From NCBI GenBank assembly GCA_023441055.1, contig JAEZQY010000024.1, forward strand, positions 1-64,000: DNA of 64,000 bases, given 5' to 3'. Numbering within the stretch: the first letter of the stretch is position 1; the number at the start of each line of letters is the position of its first letter. Shown here in pieces: positions 16,614 to 24,180 of this stretch. Below the pieces are notes generated by a model, which was not told the origin of the DNA, made no database searches, and saw only the letters and a program-made list of their open reading frames with translations. Position numbers and translations under genes: made by a program. The stretch is from Bacillota bacterium (GTDB lineage Bacteria; Bacillota; Bacilli; Paenibacillales; UBA4045).

Positions 16614-17267
16614 TCAACTCAATCGAACGGGGGCATTAGCCACTTCTCTGACTGCCTCTGCGAACGCATCAGCCGCCGCCTGACAAGCTGACTGACTGCC
16701 CGTCAGAAGCCCGCCGCCGAAATTCGTTTCCGAAGGCGGCGCATACAACTGGCAGAGCCGCACATCAGCCGCCTTCAGCGCCGCATCGAGCGCATACATC
16801 GCCTCCAGAGGAGGGGCGATCAGATAGGCTAGCGACTCTCCCTCGCGAATCCCAGCTGTCTTCGATAGATAAGAGCCCGTTCTGGACACGACATGCGCAT
16901 AATAGGCATGGGAATCATCCTCGTTCAGCGAATAGAAGCACGCGCCGTCCTTCATCAGTGCGATTGCTGCCTCCAGGCCGCTCTTCACCTCAGCCGGCGA
17001 CTCCCCGCCAATCATTCCGATGAACTCACCGGAGAGCGGACCGGAGGCATGTGCCGAACCCGCATAGAAGGACTTGGCATAGATCACTTCTACAGCAGCT
17101 TGCTTCGTTGCTTCATCAATCGCTGTGTACCCCACATCATCGATGCTGGACGTTAACAGGCCTAGACTACGGATCTCCGGCTTCAGATCGAATTGCTTAG
17201 CCAGTTCAACATCCACAGATGGAATAAGCCTGACAGCCAGCGGGACCGCACGAATCGGTCGATTCAC
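16614..17267 (-). CDS. eutL: BMC shell protein EutL
   Basis: 217 residues (E. coli 219). Tandem BMC-domain trimer with a gated pore. 'EIRSLGLLTSSIDDVGYTA', 'DEATKQAAVEVIYAKSFYAG', 'HVVSRTGSYLSKTAGI' and 'PPSETNFGGGLLTGSQ' match. GTG at 17267 (MNRPIRAV) is chosen: AAGGGGTGAG precedes it and it matches family length. An ATG frame 23 codons upstream has no ribosome site. First gene of the eut operon. Confidence 0.95.
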   Translation of the reverse strand: MNRPIRAVPLAVRLIPSVDVELAKQFDLKPEIRSLGLLTSSIDDVGYTAIDEATKQAAVEVIYAKSFYAGSAHASGPLSGEFIGMIGGESPAEVKSGLEAAIALMKDGACFYSLNEDDSHAYYAHVVSRTGSYLSKTAGIREGESLAYLIAPPLEAMYALDAALKAADVRLCQLYAPPSETNFGGGLLTGSQSACQAAADAFAEAVREVANAPVRLS

Positions 17268-17350
17268 AACACTCACCCCTTTCAAACGAAATAGGAAACG
17301 GTAGATCAGGAACCAGGAAGGAATCAGGACCTCCATATACGTTTTACAAA

Positions 17351-17540
17351 CAAATGTTGCGAGAATCCAACAATCTACCCGATTTTATAGGCGTATCGTA
17401 CGAATTATTGCGAGAATCCATCATTCTGGCTGTTCCGCACCTCAATGCGCTCACTCACCCAAACATTGATGGATAAATGCAACATTCAGCCGATTCATTA
17501 CGCATTCCACAATGAAAATGATGGATATTCGCAACATTTG
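17351..17540 (-). repeat. four inverted/direct copies of a 20-bp motif in the eut leader
   Basis: Within the ~340 bp before eutL there are four copies of a motif close to ATGGATwyTCGCAACATTTG: plus-strand copies at 17521-17540 and 17469-17488, and reverse copies at about 17401-17422 and 17351-17371. In the leader RNA the outer pair and the inner pair can form nested helices. The rest of the 17268-17756 gap holds no credible gene. Confidence 0.75.
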
Positions 17541-17611
17541 CTCGCCTATCGCCAAGTCATTTACATAGTCAGAACGAAACTCAGAGTAACAACTGTGGTT
17601 TTCAGCAGAAC

Positions 17612-17666
17612 AAAAAGACGCCCCAGCTCAGAGCACGGACGATCCGCACTCTTCGCATAAGGCGCC
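17612..17666 (-). terminator. terminator-like structure after nrdF
   Basis: On the minus strand GGCGCC pairs with GGCGTC (one G-U) around an inner 9-bp stem with a 5-base loop, followed by TTTTTGTT. It lies ~90 bases past the nrdF stop and 345 bases before eutL, so it most likely ends the nrd transcript and isolates eut. Confidence 0.6.
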
Positions 17667-17756
17667 ATTACCTTAGTTTCTATTCTTTTAGCAGCTTTCT
17701 ATTTAATAATGTAAGCGATTCATTGCACGATTGCAAGCATTTTTATCATCTTCCCT

Positions 17757-18746
17757 TTACAATCTCATCTGCGCCGCACGCCTATCCAAGAACGCGAAGT
17801 CCTCATCATGCAGCTGCTCCACCTTGCCCTTCTGATAGCCCTGCCCCTTGGTCGAGAAGAAATCATGCGTCGTCGTCTCTGTTCGAATACCGCTGAGCAC
17901 GACCGGATTCACCTCTTCCTCCTCAAACACCGGCTCCATCCCCAGGTTCATCAGCGCCTTGTTCGCATTATAGCGAATATACTTCTTCACCTCATGGGTT
18001 AGGCCGATCGCGTCATACAGCTTCTCCGTGTAGGCCAGTTCATTCTTGTACAGCTCATCCAGCAGCTCTTGCACGAACGACAGCGCTGCCCCCTGCTCCA
18101 CCGCACTAAGCTCCTGGAACACCTCCTGTGCCAGCAAGCCCACGAACACGCCATGCACACTCTCATCCCGAATGATCAGCTTAATAATCTCTCCGCTCGC
18201 AACCATCTTCCCTTGACCAGCCAGATACAGCGGGTAGAAGAAGCCGGAATAGAACAGGAAGCTCTCCAGATACACGGACGCGACCATCGCCTGATACAGG
18301 CTAAACTTATCCCCAGCTGCTATTCCTTGATAATACGAATCGATCCTCCCAATCTTCAGCTGCAGATGCTTGTCCTCACGCACCCATTCGAAGGTATCGC
18401 GAATCTGCTCCGAGCTGGCCACAGTCGTGAAGATCGTGCTATAGCTCTTGGCATGAATCTCCTCCATCGCCGCCTGGAAGATCAGGATCGCCTTCCGCTG
18501 CTTGCCGGCTACATGCTGCGCGATCAGCGGCATGCCGACATTGCCTTGCTCCGTATCGAGCATGGTAAGACCGCCGAGCACGCGCATATAGGTCAGCTGC
18601 TCGCTGCTGCTCAACTTGGACCAGCTCTTCAGGTCCTTCGAGATTGGAATTTCTGTGTCCAGCCAGAATTGGGATGTATTTTGATTCCATAGAAGCTCTG
18701 TATATTCCGTCTCCGGCACGTTCCAGTTCACCGCATCAAATCGCAT
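17757..18746 (-). CDS. nrdF: class Ib ribonucleotide reductase small subunit
   Basis: 329 residues. Carries the dimetal-tyrosyl cofactor (Mn or Fe). Ligands Asp64 ('TMLDTEQ'), Glu95 and His98 ('EEIHAKSY') and radical Tyr102 keep the spacing of E. coli NrdF with an offset of 3; later ligands are in 'YLESFLFYSGF' and 'IIRDESVHG'. Supplies the radical to NrdE for ribonucleotide reduction. Start 18746 (MRFDAVNW) has AGAGGAGG upstream; the longer frame overlaps nrdE. Confidence 0.96.
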   Translation of the reverse strand: MRFDAVNWNVPETEYTELLWNQNTSQFWLDTEIPISKDLKSWSKLSSSEQLTYMRVLGGLTMLDTEQGNVGMPLIAQHVAGKQRKAILIFQAAMEEIHAKSYSTIFTTVASSEQIRDTFEWVREDKHLQLKIGRIDSYYQGIAAGDKFSLYQAMVASVYLESFLFYSGFFYPLYLAGQGKMVASGEIIKLIIRDESVHGVFVGLLAQEVFQELSAVEQGAALSFVQELLDELYKNELAYTEKLYDAIGLTHEVKKYIRYNANKALMNLGMEPVFEEEEVNPVVLSGIRTETTTHDFFSTKGQGYQKGKVEQLHDEDFAFLDRRAAQMRL

Positions 18747-18799
18747 TAGCTCGTCTCCTCCTCTGCCAAATAAAGCCACACCTGCCCATGCTCCCAGGC

Positions 18800-20899
18800 C
18801 TACACAACACAGCTTACGCACTCATCAATCGTCCGCTTGCGTGTCCGCGTATAATACAGCGTCTTGAGCCCCTTCTTCTGCGCGTAGATGTAATACATCG
18901 CCAGATCGCGCGTCGTCAGATCATCCTTCACGTAGAGAATCGTAGAGATCGCCTGGTCGATATGCACCTGCACCTCGGCCACCAGATCAATCAGATTGAA
19001 CATGTCCATGTCGTACGCTTCCTTGTAGTAGAAGAAATTATCATCGCTGAGCATCGGCATCGGGTAAATCGTCTTGGAATCGCCGTATTCACGCTCCTCA
19101 ATCTTCTGCGTGATCGGGGCAATCGAAGCGGTGGCGGACTGCAGATAAGAGATCGATCCGGTCGGCGCAATCGCCAGGCGATACGCATGATACACCCCAT
19201 GCTCCTGCACCTGCTCCTTCAGTCGCTGCCAATCCTCCACAGTCGGAACATCGAGCCCCTCGAACAACGCGGCAATCTTAGCAGTTCGAGGCGTGTAATC
19301 CGTCTCTATGTATCGGTCGAAGTAAGCGCCGCTAGCATACTCGCTCTTCTCATAATCCTTGAAGGTCTCTTGTCGTTCCTGAGCCAGCAGCATGGACCGC
19401 TCCAGCGAATAGTAATTCAGCATCATGAAGAATGTCCGGGCAAAATCAATCGCTTCCGCAGACTCATACGCAATATGATTAGAGGCCAGGTAGCCATGCA
19501 GATTCATCGCGCCGAGTCCGACTGCATGCAGCTCGCGATTCGCCTTAGCCACCGATGGCACCACCTCGATGTTCGAGCGATCACTCACCTCGGTCAACGC
19601 GTCCATCGCATGATGAACGGTCTCGCGCATGCGCTTGTTCTTCATCACATTCACGATATTCAGCGAGCCCAAGTTGCAGGAGATATCCCGCTTGATGATG
19701 TCGGGCTCGTTGTAGTCACCGATATGGGACACCTCGCTTAATTGGGCGATCTCGCTGCACAGATTGGAGAACTTGACGCGGCCTACTTGCTTGAGCGCAT
19801 GGTATTCATTCGCGTTATCCACAAACATAATGTAAGGATAACCGGACTCCATCTGTGTCTGGGCAATCCTGATGATGAGGTCTCGCGCCGCGATCTTCTT
19901 CTTGCGCACCTGCGGATGGTCCACCAGCTGTTCATACATCTCCGTCATATCCATATCATCGAGATGCTTGCCGTATGCCTTGTAGACCGTATAGGGATAG
20001 AACAGATACATATCCTTGTCCTGCTCCACCAGCTCGAAGAACTTGTTCGGAGCCGTTACCCCAAGCGAGAGCGTCTTGATGCGGATCTTCTCGTCGCTGT
20101 TTATCTTCTTCGTATCCAGGAAATCCTGAATATCGGCGTGGAATACATTCAGGTAGACGACGCCGCTGCCGTCGCGTTGCCCGAGCTGGTTCGCATAGCT
20201 GAACGAATCCTCGAACAGCTTCATCACTGGCAGCACGCCACTCGCCTTGCCATCGAGTCCCTTGATCTGCTCGCCTGCCGCGCGAATCTTGCTCAGATTG
20301 AGGCTGACCCCGCCGCCAAGCTTGCTCAGCTGCAGGGCGGAATTGATCGCGAAGCCGATCGCATTCATCGAATCGTCAATCTCCAGCAGGAAGCAGCTCA
20401 CCAGCTCGCCGCGGCGCTTTTTGCCCGCATTCAGGAAGGTCGGCGTTGCCGGCTGATACTCCTGTGTAATAAGCACATCAGCATACTGCCTCGCCTTGTC
20501 CATATCGCCATTAGCGAGGAACAGGGCCACCACTGCGATTCGATCCTCGTAGCGCTCCAAAAACTTCGTGCCGTCATTCGTCCGCATCGCGTAGTTGTTA
20601 TAGAATTTAAAGGCGCTCATGAAGGACGGGAACCGGAATTTATGCGTGTATAAGTCATCATACAGCTGCTGAACCTCCGCGAAATCATACCGTTCGAACA
20701 GCGCTGCATCATAATAGTCATGCTCGATCAGATAGTCGAGCTTCTCGCGCAGATTATGGAAGAATACCGTATGCTGATTCACATAATCGACAAAGTAGCT
20801 TCTAGCCGCCTCGCTATCCTTATCGAATTGATAATTGCCGTCCCTCTGCACCATAATTTCATGATTGAGCTGAATCCACCTAGACAGCTGCGTAGACAT
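18800..20899 (-). CDS. nrdE: class Ib ribonucleotide reductase large subunit
   Basis: 699 residues. Catalytic motif N-x-C-x-E ('SNLCSEIA'), redox cysteines in 'GELVSCFLLE' and 'DISCNLGSLN', 'PTGSISYLQSATASI', and a C-terminal Cys pair (ECVSC) for NrdH/thioredoxin. No N-terminal ATP cone, as expected for class Ib. ATG at 20899 is preceded by AGGAGG and lies 20 bases inside nrdI. Large antisense open frames over this gene are shadows. Confidence 0.97.
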   Translation of the reverse strand: MSTQLSRWIQLNHEIMVQRDGNYQFDKDSEAARSYFVDYVNQHTVFFHNLREKLDYLIEHDYYDAALFERYDFAEVQQLYDDLYTHKFRFPSFMSAFKFYNNYAMRTNDGTKFLERYEDRIAVVALFLANGDMDKARQYADVLITQEYQPATPTFLNAGKKRRGELVSCFLLEIDDSMNAIGFAINSALQLSKLGGGVSLNLSKIRAAGEQIKGLDGKASGVLPVMKLFEDSFSYANQLGQRDGSGVVYLNVFHADIQDFLDTKKINSDEKIRIKTLSLGVTAPNKFFELVEQDKDMYLFYPYTVYKAYGKHLDDMDMTEMYEQLVDHPQVRKKKIAARDLIIRIAQTQMESGYPYIMFVDNANEYHALKQVGRVKFSNLCSEIAQLSEVSHIGDYNEPDIIKRDISCNLGSLNIVNVMKNKRMRETVHHAMDALTEVSDRSNIEVVPSVAKANRELHAVGLGAMNLHGYLASNHIAYESAEAIDFARTFFMMLNYYSLERSMLLAQERQETFKDYEKSEYASGAYFDRYIETDYTPRTAKIAALFEGLDVPTVEDWQRLKEQVQEHGVYHAYRLAIAPTGSISYLQSATASIAPITQKIEEREYGDSKTIYPMPMLSDDNFFYYKEAYDMDMFNLIDLVAEVQVHIDQAISTILYVKDDLTTRDLAMYYIYAQKKGLKTLYYTRTRKRTIDECVSCVV

Positions 20900-21251
20900 G
20901 ATTGTTAACCTCCTGATAGAATCGTTCGACATCTCTACTCGTTCCGCTGAGCTCGAACTTCATTAGAATCGGCACTTGATAGTGCGCCGCCACCTGATCA
21001 GCCGCTAGTCCGTATCGCGCTCCCCAATTTCTATTCCCGCTCGCCGCCACTGCCCGCATCAGATACCCGCACCGATCCAGGAACTGCGCAGTAGACGCAG
21101 GGACTTGTCCGAAGCCAGTCGTATACGTCACCAGCACGAATGGCTCATCCACAATGAGGCCATCTGTAATCTGCACACAATCCAGCTTGTTCAGCTTGCC
21201 GATGAACCGCTTCACGTTGCCAGTCTTGGAATCATAGACGATCAACACCAC
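20880..21251 (-). CDS. nrdI: NrdI flavodoxin for Mn-NrdF assembly
   Basis: 123 residues. Flavodoxin-like fold; FMN phosphate loop 'YDSKTGNVKRF', then 'LVTYTTGFGQVP' and 'SGNRNWGARYG' characteristic of NrdI. Provides oxidant for Mn(III)2-tyrosyl assembly in NrdF. GTG at 21251 with GGGAG upstream is chosen over an ATG 23 codons earlier that lacks a ribosome site and lies beyond the riboswitch terminator region. First gene of nrdIEF. Confidence 0.94.
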   Translation of the reverse strand: MVLIVYDSKTGNVKRFIGKLNKLDCVQITDGLIVDEPFVLVTYTTGFGQVPASTAQFLDRCGYLMRAVAASGNRNWGARYGLAADQVAAHYQVPILMKFELSGTSRDVERFYQEVNNHVYAAV

Positions 21252-21327
21252 TGCCCACTCCCTCTCTCGCCAAAATAAAAAATGCCCATCTATTGGATAG
21301 ATGAGCACAAACGACAACAAAATAACG

Positions 21328-21348
21328 CAGAGCCAATTATGGACTCTG
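21328..21348 (-). terminator. riboswitch expression-platform terminator
   Basis: CAGAGTCC and GGCTCTG form a stem with one bulge and an ATAATT loop, followed by CGTTATTTTGTT. It sits between the cobalamin aptamer and the nrdI start. Confidence 0.7.
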
Positions 21349-21399
21349 AGACCTGTCGTTTCTACTTCTCACCCCCCGAAGATGTGAAACTTGCAGAGA

Positions 21400-21575
21400 A
21401 GCTAAGGCAGGTCTACTGGCTCGTGCATCGTCCTATACGAAATCCTTCCCAGCCCAGCGCCTATTCAGCATGCTGAGCCAGTGGCTTGTCTTCCGTACAG
21501 TCCGCACTTACAGTTGCGGGGACAGCTCCGGCATTCCACCGGATTCCCTATTAAGTCGCGTGCGACACCTTATTC
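21400..21575 (-). ncRNA. adenosylcobalamin riboswitch
   Basis: Read on the minus strand the element has AAGGTG at the 5' side, GGGAA, GGTG..AATGCCGGAGCTG, CCCCGCAACTGTAA, the B12 box GCCACTGG, GGGAAGG, and the closing GCCAGTAGACCTGCC. These are the conserved core blocks of cobalamin riboswitches in order. It precedes a terminator and nrdIEF, so cobalamin binding is expected to reduce nrdIEF expression. The P1 arm AGACCTG (21408-21414) can alternatively pair with CAGGTCT (21349-21355) next to the terminator. Confidence 0.96.
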
Positions 21576-21648
21576 TCTTCAACATATGTAGTTAGTTAAC
21601 GGCTCCATCAACGTGCGCATAGATCTGCATCTAGTATCTAATGCGATT

Positions 21649-21664
21649 ATGAAACACAAGATGT
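21649..21664 (-). promoter_or_regulatory. candidate NrdR box / nrd promoter
   Basis: On the minus strand CTCAACATCTTGTGT matches the NrdR box ACACAATATCTTGTGT at about 13 of 16 positions when its flank is included. TTGTGT inside it lies 17 bases before TACTAG, a possible -35/-10 pair. A weaker second box (GCATATCTTGTCA) is centred about 37 bases upstream. Located just upstream of the riboswitch. Confidence 0.45.
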
Positions 21665-21771
21665 TGAGCTTTTACTAGCATACACGGTGCTGACAAGATA
21701 TGCAAGCAGGACTTATGTCCCTGATACACAGCACCACATTCCGAATCAAACTAAATGCTCTGCAATATTGA

Positions 21772-21825
21772 TGATATAATTTATATACTTGATATATTTT
21801 TTATACCTGATATAGTGTATATACA
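21772..21825 (+). promoter_or_regulatory. three 18-bp direct repeats before hxlR gene
   Basis: TGATATA starts at 21772, 21790 and 21808, each followed by TTTATATAC-like text, so the period is exactly 18. The array ends 14 bases before the HxlR start codon and covers the likely -10 region (TATAAT at 21775-21780). It is a probable autoregulatory operator. Confidence 0.75.
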
Positions 21826-21839
21826 AGGTGGTGGTTATC

Positions 21840-22151
21840 ATGCAAATCTGTCCCAATCTGCAATATGCCTTCGACATTCTCGGCAAGCGTTGGAATGGTC
21901 TGATTATCCATTACCTGTCGCTCTGCCCCGGCGGCTCTGCTCACTTCTCCAATATGAAGCGCGAGCTTCCTGACATTACACCGCGTGCGTTATCGCTTAA
22001 GCTAACTGAGCTCGCGGAGTATGGACTCATTGTGAAGAAGGTGACGTCAGAAACTCCTGTCGTGATCACGTACGAATTGACGGCAATGGGTCAGGCACTC
22101 ACAGAAGCGCTCGTTCCTGTACAGCAATGGGCCATGCAGTATAACAACTAG
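21840..22151 (+). CDS. HxlR-family regulator
   Basis: 103 residues, single winged helix-turn-helix of HxlR type ('DILGKRWNGLIIHYL', 'FSNMKRELPDITPRALSLKLTEL', 'YGLIVKKV', 'YELTAMGQAL'). A Cys at residue 4 sits where thiol-sensing relatives such as YodB/HypR carry their redox Cys. ATG at 21840 follows AAGGTGGTGG. The next gene, a thioredoxin-fold protein, starts 17 bases after the stop, so a redox- or electrophile-responsive operon is likely. Confidence 0.88.
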   Translation: MQICPNLQYAFDILGKRWNGLIIHYLSLCPGGSAHFSNMKRELPDITPRALSLKLTELAEYGLIVKKVTSETPVVITYELTAMGQALTEALVPVQQWAMQYNN

Positions 22152-22168
22152 AAGAGAGGAAGAGAATC

Positions 22169-23098
22169 ATGACGAATAACAATTTAGTATGTGACTTGGA
22201 AACTGGCATCTGCGGCGAGGTTAATGAGGACACGAACAATAACGGCCTCGAGCTGATTGATCTGAACCAGCCTCAGAAGAAGGTGGATCTGTATTATGTC
22301 ACTGATCCGATCTGCTCCCACTGCTGGGCGCTGGAGCCGGTGCTGAATAAATTCGTAGAGGAATACGGCGATTATCTCAACATACGTGAGGTGGTCGGCG
22401 GGATGCTGAAGAGCTGGGATGGGTTCGCCGATGTCAGCAACGGCATTAATGGCCCGGCCGACGTCGCTGGGCACTGGCGAGAAGTCGGCGAGCATTCCCG
22501 TATGCCGATTGATGGCTCCTTATGGCTGAACAATCCGGTACAATCGTCTTATCCGCCATCACGAGTATTCGCAGTTCTCCAGCAACGCGATAAGGAGCTT
22601 GGTTCAACATTCCTGCGCCGCGCGCGAGAAGCGGTCTTCGCCTTCAATCGGAATATCGGCGAAACAGATATCCTACGGGATATCGTAAGCGGGATGGGGC
22701 TTGATGGAGACGCGATTGTGCAGGAGGCGAATAGCGAGGCCGGTGAGCAGTTGTTGAATGAGCATTTTGGCCTTGCCGCGTCGTTAGGTGTTCGTGGATT
22801 CCCTACGATCATCATGGTCAACGAAGAGAACAAGGGCGTGAAGGTTGTCGGCGCTCGGGACAGCTACTTCTATGAGAATGCCCTGAAGCAAGCACTCGGC
22901 ACAGAGGAGCTCACACCTAAGGCAGTCCCTGCGTTGTCTGAGCTTCTGAATAAGCAGCGTCTCCTCTTCTTCAAGGAGATTGAGGTTATGTACGGCATCG
23001 GGCAGAGCGAAGTCGACGCTTACATCCGTGAGAAGCTGGCTTCGGGTACTTATGAAGTTAAGGAAGTATTGGGCGAGTCGTATATCGAACGGGTTTAA
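22169..23098 (+). CDS. DsbA/FrnE-like thioredoxin-fold protein (SpxH-like)
   Basis: 309 residues. Thioredoxin fold with an inserted helical domain; active-site-like CSHC at 49-52 ('DPICSHCWALEP') and a cis-Pro loop 'RGFPT'. No signal peptide, so cytosolic. FrnE/SpxH (YjbH) proteins act as dithiol oxidoreductases or as ClpXP adaptors for Spx. An N-terminal extension has two further Cys (residues 8 and 15, 'VCDLETGIC'). Pairing with HxlR supports a thiol-stress role. A terminator follows. Confidence 0.82.
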   Translation: MTNNNLVCDLETGICGEVNEDTNNNGLELIDLNQPQKKVDLYYVTDPICSHCWALEPVLNKFVEEYGDYLNIREVVGGMLKSWDGFADVSNGINGPADVAGHWREVGEHSRMPIDGSLWLNNPVQSSYPPSRVFAVLQQRDKELGSTFLRRAREAVFAFNRNIGETDILRDIVSGMGLDGDAIVQEANSEAGEQLLNEHFGLAASLGVRGFPTIIMVNEENKGVKVVGARDSYFYENALKQALGTEELTPKAVPALSELLNKQRLLFFKEIEVMYGIGQSEVDAYIREKLASGTYEVKEVLGESYIERV

Positions 23099-23186
23099 TG
23101 ATTCACAATTTCGCGCTCGACATCGACGCCAGTTTGGTGTAAATTATTTCTAGAAGTACAAAAAAACGATACCGGTCGTAAAGCAT

Positions 23187-23236
23187 ACGCCGTTTCAGCT
23201 TACAGTTCAACTGTGAGTTGGGACGGTGTTTTATCT
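23187..23236 (+). terminator. terminator after the HxlR-DsbA pair
   Basis: ACGCCGT pairs with ACGGTGT around an inner ACAGTT/AACTGT palindrome, followed by TTTTATCTTT. It lies 90 bases after the stop and just before the ribosome site of the next gene. Confidence 0.65.
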
Positions 23237-23257
23237 TTAAAGAGGGAGTGTGTGGGT

Positions 23258-23929
23258 ATGAGTAAGTTTGAAGATTGCTATCAGGCATGGCTGGAGTATC
23301 ATCTGTCACGAAGGAGCGGTGAGCGGCTGCGACGATTGAAGGAGGGGCACGGGTACGGGGAGCGCTTATTGGTGGAGAAGGTGTGGTGGCCCGCAATTGG
23401 TAATCTGGATCACTTGCATCCGGAATATGAGGTGTATGATTATAAGGACGGCTCGCGCTTCCTCGATCTGGCCTACATCTTGGAGCCTGTCATGCTGGAT
23501 CTGGAGTATCTTGGGTATGGCCCGCACATGCGGCATGCCAGCAGAGACAAGTTCAAAGATGATCAGCGGAGGCAGCGGCATCTGGTGATGGGCGGCTGGA
23601 TCCCCTTCCACTTCACACATGATGAGGTTCATGAGAATCCACGCGCCTGTCAGCAGGAGCTCCTGCAATTGATGGGCCTCTTATTCTCCTCGTCCGGGGG
23701 TGAGCGGTCCAGCGTCACTGCCGAGGAGAGGGACTTGCTGCGCTATGCCGCCCGCGCTGGTCGCCCTGTATCTATGGTTGAGGTGATCGCCAGTCTGGGT
23801 AAGAGCTATTATCTGGTCAGGAAAGTGATGGAATCGTTATTGCGGAAGAAGCTCATTCACCCGCATAGCGGCAGTGAACGCATCCGCACGTATGTGCTGG
23901 ACAAGGAAGCCTACCGCTTTCTGTTCTAG
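23258..23929 (+). CDS. Vsr/DUF559-like nuclease domain with C-terminal winged helix
   Basis: 223 residues. Residues ~40-140 show a pattern like Vsr/DUF559 PD-(D/E)XK nucleases: 'RFLDLAYILE', a 'LDLEYLGYG' strand, 'SRDKFKDDQRRQRHLVMGGW', 'FTHDEVHENPRAC'. Residues ~150-220 look like a winged helix ('RYAARAGRPVSMVEVIASLG', 'VMESLLRKKLI'). Assigned from pattern only; could be DNA repair, defence or a regulator. Start 23258 has GAGGGAG upstream; a GTG-type extension of 15 codons overlaps the terminator. Confidence 0.6.
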   Translation: MSKFEDCYQAWLEYHLSRRSGERLRRLKEGHGYGERLLVEKVWWPAIGNLDHLHPEYEVYDYKDGSRFLDLAYILEPVMLDLEYLGYGPHMRHASRDKFKDDQRRQRHLVMGGWIPFHFTHDEVHENPRACQQELLQLMGLLFSSSGGERSSVTAEERDLLRYAARAGRPVSMVEVIASLGKSYYLVRKVMESLLRKKLIHPHSGSERIRTYVLDKEAYRFLF

Positions 23930-23987
23930 TTGCTGGTTCTTGTGCTAGATAAAATGAGTTTAGTGGCCGGATGCTAGTGGAGATGTT

Positions 23988-24057
23988 GGGGCGTGTTGGG
24001 GCGTGTTGGGGCTGGTGAGCATGTTGGCGGGGATGTTGGCGAGGTTAGGTTGTTGGG
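23988..24057 (+). other. G-run cluster with quadruplex potential
   Basis: Five GGGG runs (about 23988, 23998, 24008, 24029 and 24054) lie in a GT-rich stretch after the nuclease-like gene. It is non-coding by appearance; an open frame here is Leu/Gly/Trp text without a ribosome site. Confidence 0.5.
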
Positions 24058-24180
24058 GCTGGTTATTCATTTGTGGCTGGTGCTGGCTGGTGATAAGGAT
24101 GCTAGTTGGTGAAAAGAAGATGAGTTGGATTGGGGATGGGATGATTGGAATGCGTACACTAGTGCTGATTAGGAGGTTTA

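Noticed and set aside
17268..17600. EutV-type paired ANTAR hexaloop hairpins before eutL
   Set aside because: No pair of adjacent stems with six-base loops having A at position 1 and G at 4 was found; by-eye search only.
17709..17723. cre-like TGTAAGCGATTCAT after nrdF
   Set aside because: Two mismatches at conserved positions and placement after a gene, far from any promoter I can support.
18644..20653. Two long plus-strand open frames (365 and 303 codons) opposite nrdE
   Set aside because: They are antisense to highly conserved NrdE, rich in Leu/Arg/His/Ile from mirrored codon bias, with no ribosome sites or family resemblance.
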